Source of the DNA: Actinomycetes bacterium
GTDB lineage: Bacteria > Actinomycetota > Actinomycetes > Actinomycetales > Microbacteriaceae
Assembly: GCA_023432305.1 (NCBI GenBank)
Contig: JAEYUT010000080.1
Coordinates: 1-6,352 of the forward strand
Direction: 5' to 3'
DNA: 6,352 nt
The position numbers and the translations under genes are program-made. Under the pieces are notes generated by a model. That model was not told where the DNA came from. It saw only the letters and a list, made by a program, of their open reading frames with translations, and made no database searches. This document shows positions 1 through 5,111 of the stretch, one piece after another. The stretch's first letter is position 1. Every line of letters starts with the position of its first letter.

Positions 1-155
1 ACGAGCTCCTCCACTTCGCGGTCGGCCGCGGTGACGACGTCGACGATGCTCGACTTGGTGGCCGCGACCTCCACGCCCTCACGACGGCGACGGGCGGCCA
101 GCGCGCCTGCGTCGATGGCGATGCTGCGCGCGATCTCGAGGAGTTCGGTGCTCAT
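1..155 (-). CDS. Inositol monophosphatase family protein, N-terminal fragment (runs off left edge)
   Basis: Only the first 51 codons are visible. The protein begins MSTELLEIARSIAIDAG, continues through a basic stretch (ARRRR) and reaches a KSSIVDVVTAADREVEE segment. An amphipathic N-terminal helix followed by K-S-x-x-D-V-V-T-x-A-D is characteristic of the inositol-1-monophosphatase/CysQ/FBPase-like superfamily, where this lysine-serine region lies near the active site. The metal-binding motifs (DPIDGT type) would lie beyond the edge, so the substrate (inositol phosphate, histidinol phosphate, PAP or a sugar phosphate) cannot be chosen. The ATG at 153-155 is preceded by GGGAGG at 164-169 with an 8-nt spacer. 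The gene follows the IclR regulator by 21 nt on the same strand, so the two are probably co-transcribed. Family assignment is good; specific function is unknown. Confidence 0.8.
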   Translation of the reverse strand, partial: MSTELLEIARSIAIDAGALAARRRREGVEVAATKSSIVDVVTAADREVEEL

Positions 156-176
156 GGCTCCAGCCTCCCACCCGGC

Positions 177-947
177 TCAGCGCGCGCGGTAGCCGAGCTG
201 GCCGGAGAGTTCGGCGGCGGCCTCCGTCACGAGGTCGATCCAGTGCTCGTCGGGCCGCTGCGCCCACCGCGCCAACGGCACGGAGATGCTGATCGCAGCG
301 GCGACGGAGCCGTCGGCAGCGCGTACGGGAGCCGCCACGCAGCGCATGTCGGCGGCGGACTCCTCGACCTCGAACGCCACTCCCCCGCGCGCCCGCGTCG
401 CGTCGAGGTGTCGCTCGAGCTCATCGAGGGTGCGGATGCTGTGGGCGGTGAGTGCGGGGAGGCTGTCAGGCTCGGGGTAGAGGTCGCGAACGGCGTCGGG
501 CGCGAGCGCGGCGAGCAGCGCCTTGCCGAGACCGGTGACGTGAGCCGGCAGACGCTGGCCGATGCTCGATGGCAGGCGCAGGGTGTCGCGGCCTTCCACC
601 TTGGCGAGGTAGAGAACGTCGGAGCCTTCGCGCACGGCGACGCTCACGGTCTCGCCGCTGCGTTCGGCGAGCGTCCGCGCCGCCATGTTGGCGGCGCCGA
701 GGAGGTCGAACTGGGCCGAGTACGCATTGCCGAGATGCAGCACCTTCGCCCCGAGCCGGTATCCCCCGGTGCGCGAGTCGCGGACGAGGTACTCGCGCTC
801 GACGAGCGTGGCCAGCAGCTCGTGGATGCTCGTGCGCGGGAACCCGGTGCGCGTGCCGATCTCAGCGGCCGTGAGTTCGGCCGGGCCGTCGATGAACAGC
901 TCGAGGATGTCGAACGTGCGCATCACGGCGGGAGTCAGTCTGGCCAC
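177..947 (-). CDS. IclR-family transcriptional regulator
   Basis: A 256-residue protein of normal IclR length. The N-terminal winged helix-turn-helix covers about residues 5-65, with a helix-turn-helix core at about 25-48 (LTAAEIGTRTGFPRTSIHEL) and a wing ending in GGYRLG. The C-terminal effector-binding domain carries the family signature HVTGLGKALLA at 136-146, an E-S-A-A-D-M-R-C-V-A-A-P-V block at 196-208 and the closing AAISISVP strand at 217-224. The GTG at 947-945 is chosen because VARLTPAVMRTFDILELF aligns with typical IclR N-termini. An ATG at 1004 would add 19 atypical residues, and one at 923 would remove the first helix's lead-in. No good Shine-Dalgarno precedes the GTG, but a promoter is placed so that transcription would begin at it. 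Divergence from the mhpF-mhpE-transporter operon makes that operon the likely target; the effector is probably a pathway intermediate (inference). Confidence 0.93.
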   Translation of the reverse strand: MARLTPAVMRTFDILELFIDGPAELTAAEIGTRTGFPRTSIHELLATLVEREYLVRDSRTGGYRLGAKVLHLGNAYSAQFDLLGAANMAARTLAERSGETVSVAVREGSDVLYLAKVEGRDTLRLPSSIGQRLPAHVTGLGKALLAALAPDAVRDLYPEPDSLPALTAHSIRTLDELERHLDATRARGGVAFEVEESAADMRCVAAPVRAADGSVAAAISISVPLARWAQRPDEHWIDLVTEAAAELSGQLGYRAR

Positions 948-950
948 ACA

Positions 951-962
951 CCTATGTATAGG
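951..962. promoter_or_regulatory. Inverted repeat CCTAT-GT-ATAGG over the IclR -10 region (candidate autoregulatory operator)
   Basis: Two perfect 5-bp arms are separated by 2 bp, ending 3 bp before the proposed IclR start codon and covering the proposed -10 hexamer. It is an AT-rich palindrome in otherwise GC-rich DNA. IclR regulators commonly bind short palindromes and repress their own gene, so autoregulation is plausible. Part of the symmetry may simply reflect the TATA-like -10 element. Confidence 0.35.
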
Positions 963-983
963 CGGTTCGCGGACCCAGTCCAA
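955..983 (-). promoter_or_regulatory. Candidate promoter of the IclR gene, positioned for a leaderless GTG start
   Basis: On the minus strand, TTGGAC (983-978) and TATACA (960-955) are separated by exactly 17 bp. A start site 6-8 nt past the -10 element falls at about 947-949, at the GTG codon itself. The lack of a convincing ribosome site before that codon fits a leaderless mRNA, which is common in actinobacteria. Both hexamers are imperfect, so this is inference from spacing and context. Confidence 0.5.
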
Positions 984-987
984 ACGA

Positions 988-1002
988 GTGTCGAGTTGAC
1001 AC
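988..1002. promoter_or_regulatory. Inverted repeat GTGTC-N5-GACAC over the mhpF -35 element (candidate operator)
   Basis: Perfect 5-bp arms at 988-992 and 998-1002 flank GAGTT. The 15-bp element contains the consensus-like -35 TTGACA at 996-1001, so a bound protein would compete with or contact RNA polymerase. Its place between two divergent promoters makes the adjacent IclR protein the first candidate ligand. The assignment rests on symmetry and position only. Confidence 0.4.
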
Positions 1003-1024
1003 ATCAAAGGAATGGGTGTTCCAT
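996..1024 (+). promoter_or_regulatory. Candidate promoter of the mhpF-mhpE-transporter operon
   Basis: A perfect -35 hexamer TTGACA lies at 996-1001. At 17 bp spacing the -10 is poor (TTCCAT, 1019-1024, about 3 of 6 matches); CATATC at 1022-1027 is an alternative with a long spacer. A strong -35 with a weak -10 would suit an activated promoter, and several IclR regulators of aromatic catabolism act as activators. A start near 1031 would give a leader of about 60 nt. A second weak possibility is GATATT at 1041-1046. Confidence 0.45.
1009..1022. promoter_or_regulatory. Inverted repeat GGAA-N6-TTCC at the mhpF -10 region (candidate IclR site)
   Basis: GGAA at 1009-1012 and TTCC at 1019-1022 form a 14-bp dyad overlapping the presumed -10 region. 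GGAA/TTCC half-sites resemble the operator core of E. coli IclR and AllR, which have a slightly different centre. With 4-bp arms, chance occurrence cannot be excluded. Confidence 0.25.
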
Positions 1025-1073
1025 ATCCCGTACTGATGTCGATATTTCGAACGGCATCCGCTATTTCGCACAC

Positions 1074-1080
1074 AAGGAGG
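1074..1080 (+). promoter_or_regulatory. Ribosome binding site fixing the mhpF start
   Basis: AAGGAGG is a full-length Shine-Dalgarno match with a 9-nt spacer to the ATG at 1090. It decides the start over an in-frame ATG at 1012, which would add 26 residues unlike anything in the family before the nucleotide-binding motif. Confidence 0.85.
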
Positions 1081-1089
1081 TGGCTTCGG

Positions 1090-2031
1090 ATGACACGCAC
1101 CCGCGCGGCCATCATCGGATCCGGCAACATCGGCACGGACCTGCTCATCAAGATCCTCCGCGGCTCGGAGGTGCTCGAAGCTGCGGCCATGGTCGGAATC
1201 GACCCCGCCTCCGACGGACTCGCTCGCGCTGCCCGCCTCGGCGTGACGGCCATCTCGACAGGCGTCGACGGGCTCATCGAACACGACATACTCGACTCCA
1301 TCGACATCGTCTTCGACGCCACGAGCGCCAGCGCCCACATCGCCAACGCCGCCAAGCTGCGCGCCGCGAAGCCCGGCATCCGGCTGATCGACCTGACGCC
1401 CGCGGCCATCGGCCCGTACTGCGTACCCGTCGTGAACCTGGAGGAGAACCTCGAGGCAGAGAACGTCAACATGGTCACCTGCGGAGGCCAGGCCACCATC
1501 CCGATCGTCGCCGCCGTCTCCGCCATCACGAGCGTGAAGTACGCCGAGATCGTCGCATCCATCTCATCGAAGTCCGCCGGCCCCGGCACCCGCGCCAACA
1601 TCGACGAGTTCACCGAGACCACCTCCGCCGCCCTCCGCAGCGTCGGCGGCGCCGAGGCAGGCAAGGCGATCATCATCCTCAACCCGGCCGACCCGCCCGT
1701 CATGATGCGCGACACCGTCTTCGTGCTGTCGGACGACGCCGACCGGGACGCGATCGAGGCATCCATCGTCGAGATGGTCGAGAAGGTCAGCGCCTATGTG
1801 CCGGGCTACCGCCTCAAGCAGCGCGTGCAGTTCGACGCGATCACGGAGCCCGTCGACGTGCCCGGATACGGGATGTTCACCGGGCTCAAGACCTCCGTCT
1901 TCCTCGAGGTGGAGGGCGCAGCCCACTACCTGCCCGCGTACGCAGGGAATCTCGACATCATGACCTCGGCGGCGCTGCGGACCGCTGAGACCATCGCGAC
2001 CCGATCGATCCGCGCGCAGGAGGTGGCGTAA
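1090..2031 (+). CDS. mhpF: Acetaldehyde dehydrogenase (CoA-acylating), MhpF/DmpF/BphJ family
   Basis: The 313-residue protein, the normal family length, oxidises acetaldehyde (or a short homologue) with NAD+ and CoA to acyl-CoA. It acts in the cytoplasm, usually in complex with the aldolase that produces the aldehyde. The dinucleotide-binding loop G-S-G-N-I-G is at residues 10-15. The catalytic cysteine is Cys131 in [12 protein letters not shown], matching the position known in DmpF/BphJ-type enzymes. The signature [16 protein letters not shown] lies at about 164-179, and NPADPP at 198-203 is also conserved. No key residue is missing. It is the first gene of a plus-strand operon divergent from the IclR regulator. 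Only 3 nt separate it from the aldolase gene, whose ribosome site AGGAGG (2018-2023) lies inside this gene's last codons. Order and spacing fit balanced synthesis of the channelling complex. The symbol is by homology; hsaG- or bphJ-type naming is equally possible. Confidence 0.95.
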   Translation: MTRTRAAIIGSGNIGTDLLIKILRGSEVLEAAAMVGIDPASDGLARAARLGVTAISTGVDGLIEHDILDSIDIVFDATSASAHIANAAKLRAAKPGIRLIDLTPAAIGPYCVPVVNLEENLEAENVNMVTCGGQATIPIVAAVSAITSVKYAEIVASISSKSAGPGTRANIDEFTETTSAALRSVGGAEAGKAIIILNPADPPVMMRDTVFVLSDDADRDAIEASIVEMVEKVSAYVPGYRLKQRVQFDAITEPVDVPGYGMFTGLKTSVFLEVEGAAHYLPAYAGNLDIMTSAALRTAETIATRSIRAQEVA

Positions 2032-2034
2032 GCC

Positions 2035-3066
2035 ATGTTCGACCCCACCAGCCAGAAGCTCTACATCTCCGATGTCACCCTGCGCGACGGCAGCCACGCC
2101 GTCGGCCACCAGTACACGGTGCAGAACGTTCGCGACATCGTCACCGCGCTGGATGCCGCCGGCGTCGACTCCGTCGAGGTCGCCCACGGCGACGGACTCG
2201 CGGGCTCCAGCGTCAACTACGGCTTCGGTCGCCACTCCGACCTGCAGCTCATCGAAGCTGCCGCCGAGGTGGCGAAGAGCATCTCGATCGCCACGCTCCT
2301 GCTGCCCGGCGTCGGCACCATCCACGACCTCCAGAACGCCGCCTCTGCGGGCGTCAGCTACGTGCGGGTCGCCACCCACTGCACCGAGGCAGACGTCTCC
2401 GCCCAGCACATCGCCACCGCGCGCGAGCTCGGTCTCAACACCACCGGCTTCCTCATGATGAGCGCCATGACCACCCCCGCGAACCTCGCGAAGCAGGCGA
2501 AGCTCATGGAGAGCTACGGAGCCCAGTGCATCTACGTCGTCGACTCCTCGGGAGCACAGACCATGCAGGATGTCACCGACCGCGTGACCGCACTGCGTGA
2601 CGTTCTCGAACCGACCACCGAGATCGGCATCCACGCGCACCACAACCTGTCGCTTGGCGTCGCGAATTCCGTTGCCGCTGTCCAGGCGGGCGCCAATCGC
2701 GTCGACGCCAGCCTCACGGGCATGGGCGCCGGTGCAGGCAACGCTCCCCTCGAGGTGTTCATCGCCGTCGCCGACAAGCTCGGCTGGAATCACGGCACCG
2801 ACCTCTTCCGCCTGATGGACGCCGCCGACGAGATCGTGCGCCCCCTTCAGGTGCGACCCGTCCAGGTGGATCGAGAGACCCTCACGCTCGGCTACGCCGG
2901 CGTGTACTCCTCGTTCCTCCTGCACGCAGAACGTGCCGCCGCCAAGTACGGCGTGCCCGCCCACGAGATCCTCCTCGAAGTCGGACGTCGTCGTCTGGTC
3001 GGAGGCCAGGAGGATCTCATCGTCGACGTGGCTCTCGACCTCATCGCGCAGCGAGAGGCCGCCTGA
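2035..3066 (+). CDS. mhpE: 4-hydroxy-2-oxovalerate aldolase (pyruvate aldolase), MhpE/DmpG family
   Basis: The 343-residue class II aldolase cleaves 4-hydroxy-2-oxovalerate to pyruvate and acetaldehyde, which is passed to the partner dehydrogenase. The TIM-barrel motif TLRDGSH is at 15-21. Arg17, Asp18 and His21, the metal ligands His200 and His202 (IHAHHN), and Tyr291 in GYAGVYSSF all occur at the same residue numbers reported for Pseudomonas DmpG, so the active site is intact. The VVDSSGAQ strand (168-175) and [12 protein letters not shown] (229-240) are further family signatures. The C-terminal region (about 270-343) corresponds to the helical domain that contacts the dehydrogenase. The ATG at 2035 sits 11 nt after AGGAGG (2018-2023). 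No hydratase (MhpD) gene precedes the pair, so the hydroxy-oxo acid must come from elsewhere in the cell or from outside. Longer 4-hydroxy-2-oxo acids are also possible substrates, since family members tolerate them. Confidence 0.95.
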   Translation: MFDPTSQKLYISDVTLRDGSHAVGHQYTVQNVRDIVTALDAAGVDSVEVAHGDGLAGSSVNYGFGRHSDLQLIEAAAEVAKSISIATLLLPGVGTIHDLQNAASAGVSYVRVATHCTEADVSAQHIATARELGLNTTGFLMMSAMTTPANLAKQAKLMESYGAQCIYVVDSSGAQTMQDVTDRVTALRDVLEPTTEIGIHAHHNLSLGVANSVAAVQAGANRVDASLTGMGAGAGNAPLEVFIAVADKLGWNHGTDLFRLMDAADEIVRPLQVRPVQVDRETLTLGYAGVYSSFLLHAERAAAKYGVPAHEILLEVGRRRLVGGQEDLIVDVALDLIAQREAA

Positions 3067-3111
3067 GATGCGCGCCGACCACCCCTTCAACGAAGAGAGG
3101 CAGCAGCGATA

Positions 3112-4446
3112 ATGACCCAGGTGATCCCCCCGACTCCGGCAACGGAGGAACCTGAACCCAGCGAGCTCGTCCCGGCGTCCGAGCGACGCCGGGCGCTCGC
3201 CGGATCCGCCGTCGGATCCGCGATCGAGTGGTACGACTTCTTCCTGTACGGAACGATGTCCGCCCTCGTGTTCGGCCCCCTGTTCTTCCAGTCGGATGAT
3301 CCGACGCTCAGCACGATGCTCGCGATGGCGGCCTTCGCCCTGTCCTTCCTCATCCGCCCCATCGGCGGCATCCTGTTCAGCCACATGGGCGACCGGATCG
3401 GGCGCAAGAGGACACTCGTCGTGACGCTCACTCTGATGGGCGCCTCGACCGTGCTCATCGGCCTGCTGCCCACCTATGCAGTCGTCGGCGTGTGGGCCCC
3501 CATCATGCTCACCCTGCTGCGCCTTGTGCAGGGCCTGGCTCTCGGCGGCGAGTGGGGTGGTGGGCTGCTGCTCGCCGTCGAGTACTCCCCGCGCAAGCGG
3601 CGTGGACTCTGGGGCGCGGTGCCGCAGACGGGCGCGCTTCTCGGCCTCGCACTCGGCAACCTCGCCGCGACCGCGAGCCTCGAGATCTTCCCCGAGGACG
3701 CGTTCCTGACGATCGGATGGCGCATCCCGTTCGTGATCTCGATCGTGCTGCTCGCAGTGGGGCTCTGGATCCGTCACACCGTCGACGAGACCCCGTCGTT
3801 CCGCAAGGTGCAGGCCGAGCGGGCGACCGCCCGGCTGCCGCTCGCGCTCGTGCTGCGACGCAACTGGCGCCAGGTCGTCATCGTGATCCTCGCGAAGTTC
3901 ATCGAGACGGCGACCTTCTTCCTCTTCGCCACCTTCTCGGTCTCCTATGCCGTCAACTCGCTCGGCTACGACCGCGTGGAGGCACTCAACGCGGTGCTCA
4001 TCGCGGCGGTGCTCGCGATCCCGGTGATGCTGTTCTGGGGCCGTGTGTCGGATCGCGTCGGGCGCAAGAAGGTGTTCATCGGCGGCGCGATCGCCGTCGC
4101 GCTCTACGCATACCCGTTCCTGTGGATGATGAACCAGCGAAGCTTCGGCTGGCTGCTCGCGGCGCTCGTGATCGGCTTCTCGATCATCTGGGCGAGCTAC
4201 GGATCGGTGCTCGGCACGTTCTTCGCCGAGTCGTTCCCCGCGGATGTGCGCTACACGGGCGCCTCGCTCGGCTACCAGGTGGGTGCCGCGATCGCAGGCG
4301 GCCCGGTGCCGCTCATCGCCACCGCGATCGTCGCCGACGGCAACCAGTACGCGGGTGTCGCCCTGCTCATCGCCGCGTGCGCAGCCATCTCGATCGTGGC
4401 CGTGCTGTTCGCACGGGACCGCTCCGGCCAGCAGCTCGACGACTGA
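3112..4446 (+). CDS. MFS transporter, metabolite:H+ symporter (MHS) family
   Basis: A 444-residue inner-membrane transporter with about 12 predicted helices. It opens with a proline- and glutamate-rich cytoplasmic tail (1-27). The MHS hallmark SAIEWYDFFLYG is at 36-47. The first MFS loop signature HMGDRIGRKR is at 91-100, its second-half copy GRVSDRVGRKK at 310-320, GGEWGG at 145-150 and ESFPADVRYTGASLGYQ at 373-389. Relatives import shikimate, alpha-ketoglutarate, citrate, proline/betaine or aromatic acids with protons; sequence alone does not fix the substrate. It starts 45 nt after the aldolase stop, with GAGAGG at 3095-3100 and an 11-nt spacer, and no terminator intervenes. Operon membership suggests it imports a carboxylate that feeds the aldolase, perhaps an aromatic acid or a hydroxy/oxo acid (inference). 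The operon ends after this gene at two hairpins. Confidence 0.92.
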   Translation: MTQVIPPTPATEEPEPSELVPASERRRALAGSAVGSAIEWYDFFLYGTMSALVFGPLFFQSDDPTLSTMLAMAAFALSFLIRPIGGILFSHMGDRIGRKRTLVVTLTLMGASTVLIGLLPTYAVVGVWAPIMLTLLRLVQGLALGGEWGGGLLLAVEYSPRKRRGLWGAVPQTGALLGLALGNLAATASLEIFPEDAFLTIGWRIPFVISIVLLAVGLWIRHTVDETPSFRKVQAERATARLPLALVLRRNWRQVVIVILAKFIETATFFLFATFSVSYAVNSLGYDRVEALNAVLIAAVLAIPVMLFWGRVSDRVGRKKVFIGGAIAVALYAYPFLWMMNQRSFGWLLAALVIGFSIIWASYGSVLGTFFAESFPADVRYTGASLGYQVGAAIAGGPVPLIATAIVADGNQYAGVALLIAACAAISIVAVLFARDRSGQQLDD

Positions 4447-4448
4447 CA

Positions 4449-4471
4449 GCTCGGGGAGCCCGACCCCGAGC
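4449..4471 (+). terminator. First of two tandem hairpins after the transporter gene
   Basis: GCTCGGGG (4449-4456) pairs perfectly with CCCCGAGC (4464-4471) around a 7-nt loop, beginning 2 nt past the transporter stop codon. No U-tract follows; GC-rich actinobacterial terminators often lack one. It could also protect the mRNA 3' end. Confidence 0.55.
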
Positions 4472-4480
4472 CGCCCGGCA

Positions 4481-4516
4481 CTGCAGGGACTCGCCGCACG
4501 CGGCGGGTCCCTGCAG
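4481..4516 (+). terminator. Strong 17-bp hairpin, likely end of the mhpF-mhpE-transporter operon
   Basis: Positions 4481-4497 and 4500-4516 are complementary over 17 bp with a single G-U pair. Opening the innermost pair gives a 4-nt loop. The arms start and end with CTGCAG and contain GGGAC/GTCCC. The following bases are not T-rich, so strict intrinsic termination is uncertain, but stem strength and position at the operon end favour a terminator. The remaining 4517-4598 stretch shows only a weak TACCGT (4565-4570) that could be a -10 for the next gene, with no clear -35. Confidence 0.7.
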
Positions 4517-4598
4517 CCGCATCCGGACGTCGTCAACCCCCGAGCGGCAGGAGCGACCGGGGCGTACCGTGGCCGGACGCGAACGAACGGAGGTGCGC

Positions 4599-4946
4599 AT
4601 GTCCATGCCTTCAGGGACCGAGCGCGGTGAGCAGTCCCCCGATGATCTGGGGCACGCGACGCCCGTCACCCGGGTCACGGCGCGAGCACGGGCGCGCTGG
4701 CTGATCCCCGCGGGGATCCTCGCCGCCATTCTGATCACGATGTTCGTCGCGACGATGACGATCGATGCGCCCGTCGCATCCGTGGGGGTCGTCGTCACCG
4801 CCGTGTGGTTCGCGGCGATGGTCGTCGCCGCGTTCGCCGTGCGCGTGCCGCGCGTGCACTCCCGCCTGCAGTTCGGCCTCATGCTCGCGATGGCGCTCGT
4901 GGGCTCGGCCCTGCTCTATGTCATCTTCCTCGGCGCCGGACGCTGA
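4599..4946 (+). CDS. Small three-helix membrane protein of unknown function
   Basis: The product has 115 residues. A polar, charged cytoplasmic-type tail (1-33, ending in the basic run RARARAR) is followed by three hydrophobic segments at about 34-55, 59-80 and 91-111, joined by short loops; VRVPRVHSR at 81-89 is the basic one. Basic residues before helix 1 and between helices 2 and 3 suggest an inside N-terminus by the positive-inside rule. I recognise no domain or catalytic motif. The ATG at 4599 is supported by GGAGG at 4589-4593 with a 5-nt spacer; a second in-frame ATG two codons later is less well spaced. It lies alone on the plus strand, separated from the upstream operon by two hairpins, and its stop codon is 9 nt from the stop of the convergent minus-strand gene. 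Codon usage matches the neighbours. Coding nature is well supported; function is unknown. Confidence 0.8.
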   Translation: MSMPSGTERGEQSPDDLGHATPVTRVTARARARWLIPAGILAAILITMFVATMTIDAPVASVGVVVTAVWFAAMVVAAFAVRVPRVHSRLQFGLMLAMALVGSALLYVIFLGAGR

Positions 4947-4971
4947 GCTCGGCGCTCAGTCGGCGTCCGGC
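4935..4971. terminator. Convergent bidirectional terminator hairpin overlapping both stop codons
   Basis: GCCGGACGC (4935-4943) pairs with GCGTCCGGC (4963-4971). The inner TGAGC (4944-4948) pairs with GCTCA (4954-4958) around a 5-nt loop, leaving a 4-nt bulge at 4959-4962. The stem totals 14 bp and works from either strand. The plus-strand gene's TGA (4944-4946) lies opposite the minus-strand gene's stop (4956-4958). The intergenic DNA is only 9 nt, so the hairpin serves both transcripts while being partly coding. Confidence 0.6.
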
Positions 4972-5111
4972 TCCTGGGGGATGCCGCGCGAGGCCTCGTC
5001 GATGTCGTGATCGGGTTCGTCGAGCCCGTTCATCGAGTCGTCGAGCTGCCCCTTCATGCCCTGCGGGTCGTCGTCGCTGGGCCCGGCCTTCTGGTCGTGG
5101 TCGGTGCTCAT
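4956..5111 (-). CDS. 51-residue acidic, probably disordered mini-protein
   Basis: The protein MSTDHDQKAGPSDDDPQGMK... ends EPDAD. By count 16 of 51 residues are Asp or Glu against 3 Lys/Arg, with many Gly, Pro, Ser and Gln and no cysteine or hydrophobic core, so it is probably unstructured and cytoplasmic. The start is well fixed: its ATG (5111-5109) overlaps the TGA of the FAD/Rieske gene in an ATGA arrangement. AAGGAGG (5122-5116) stands about 4 nt before the ATG, encoded by the Rieske gene's last codons. This signals translational coupling with the flavoprotein. It may be an accessory or stabilising partner (inference). No known family is recognised. It ends at a convergent terminator hairpin. 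Confidence 0.72.
   Translation of the reverse strand: MSTDHDQKAGPSDDDPQGMKGQLDDSMNGLDEPDHDIDEASRGIPQEPDAD

Noticed and set aside
1012..1089. Earlier ATG for mhpF at 1012
   Set aside because: No ribosome site precedes it, it lies next to the presumed -10 region, and it adds 26 residues before the conserved N-terminus. AAGGAGG is well placed for the ATG at 1090.
948..1766. Upstream extension of the IclR frame, antisense to mhpF, which would make a 529-residue protein
   Set aside because: The extra residues do not resemble protein family sequence, overlap mhpF on the other strand and precede a normal-length IclR protein.
243..1988. 581-codon plus-strand open frame across the IclR gene, the promoter region and mhpF
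   Set aside because: Composition is Arg/His-rich without domains. It runs antisense to the IclR gene and out of frame with mhpF.
1564..4536. 990-codon open frame on the minus strand, antisense to mhpF, mhpE and the transporter
   Set aside because: Its translation is low-complexity, rich in Arg, Asp, Gly, His and Glu. This is the typical shadow of high-GC coding DNA. The opposite strand holds three genes with intact catalytic motifs.
3492..4598. N-terminal extension of the 115-residue membrane protein through the transporter gene
   Set aside because: The extension is an Arg-rich shadow of the transporter. A good ribosome site marks the ATG at 4599.
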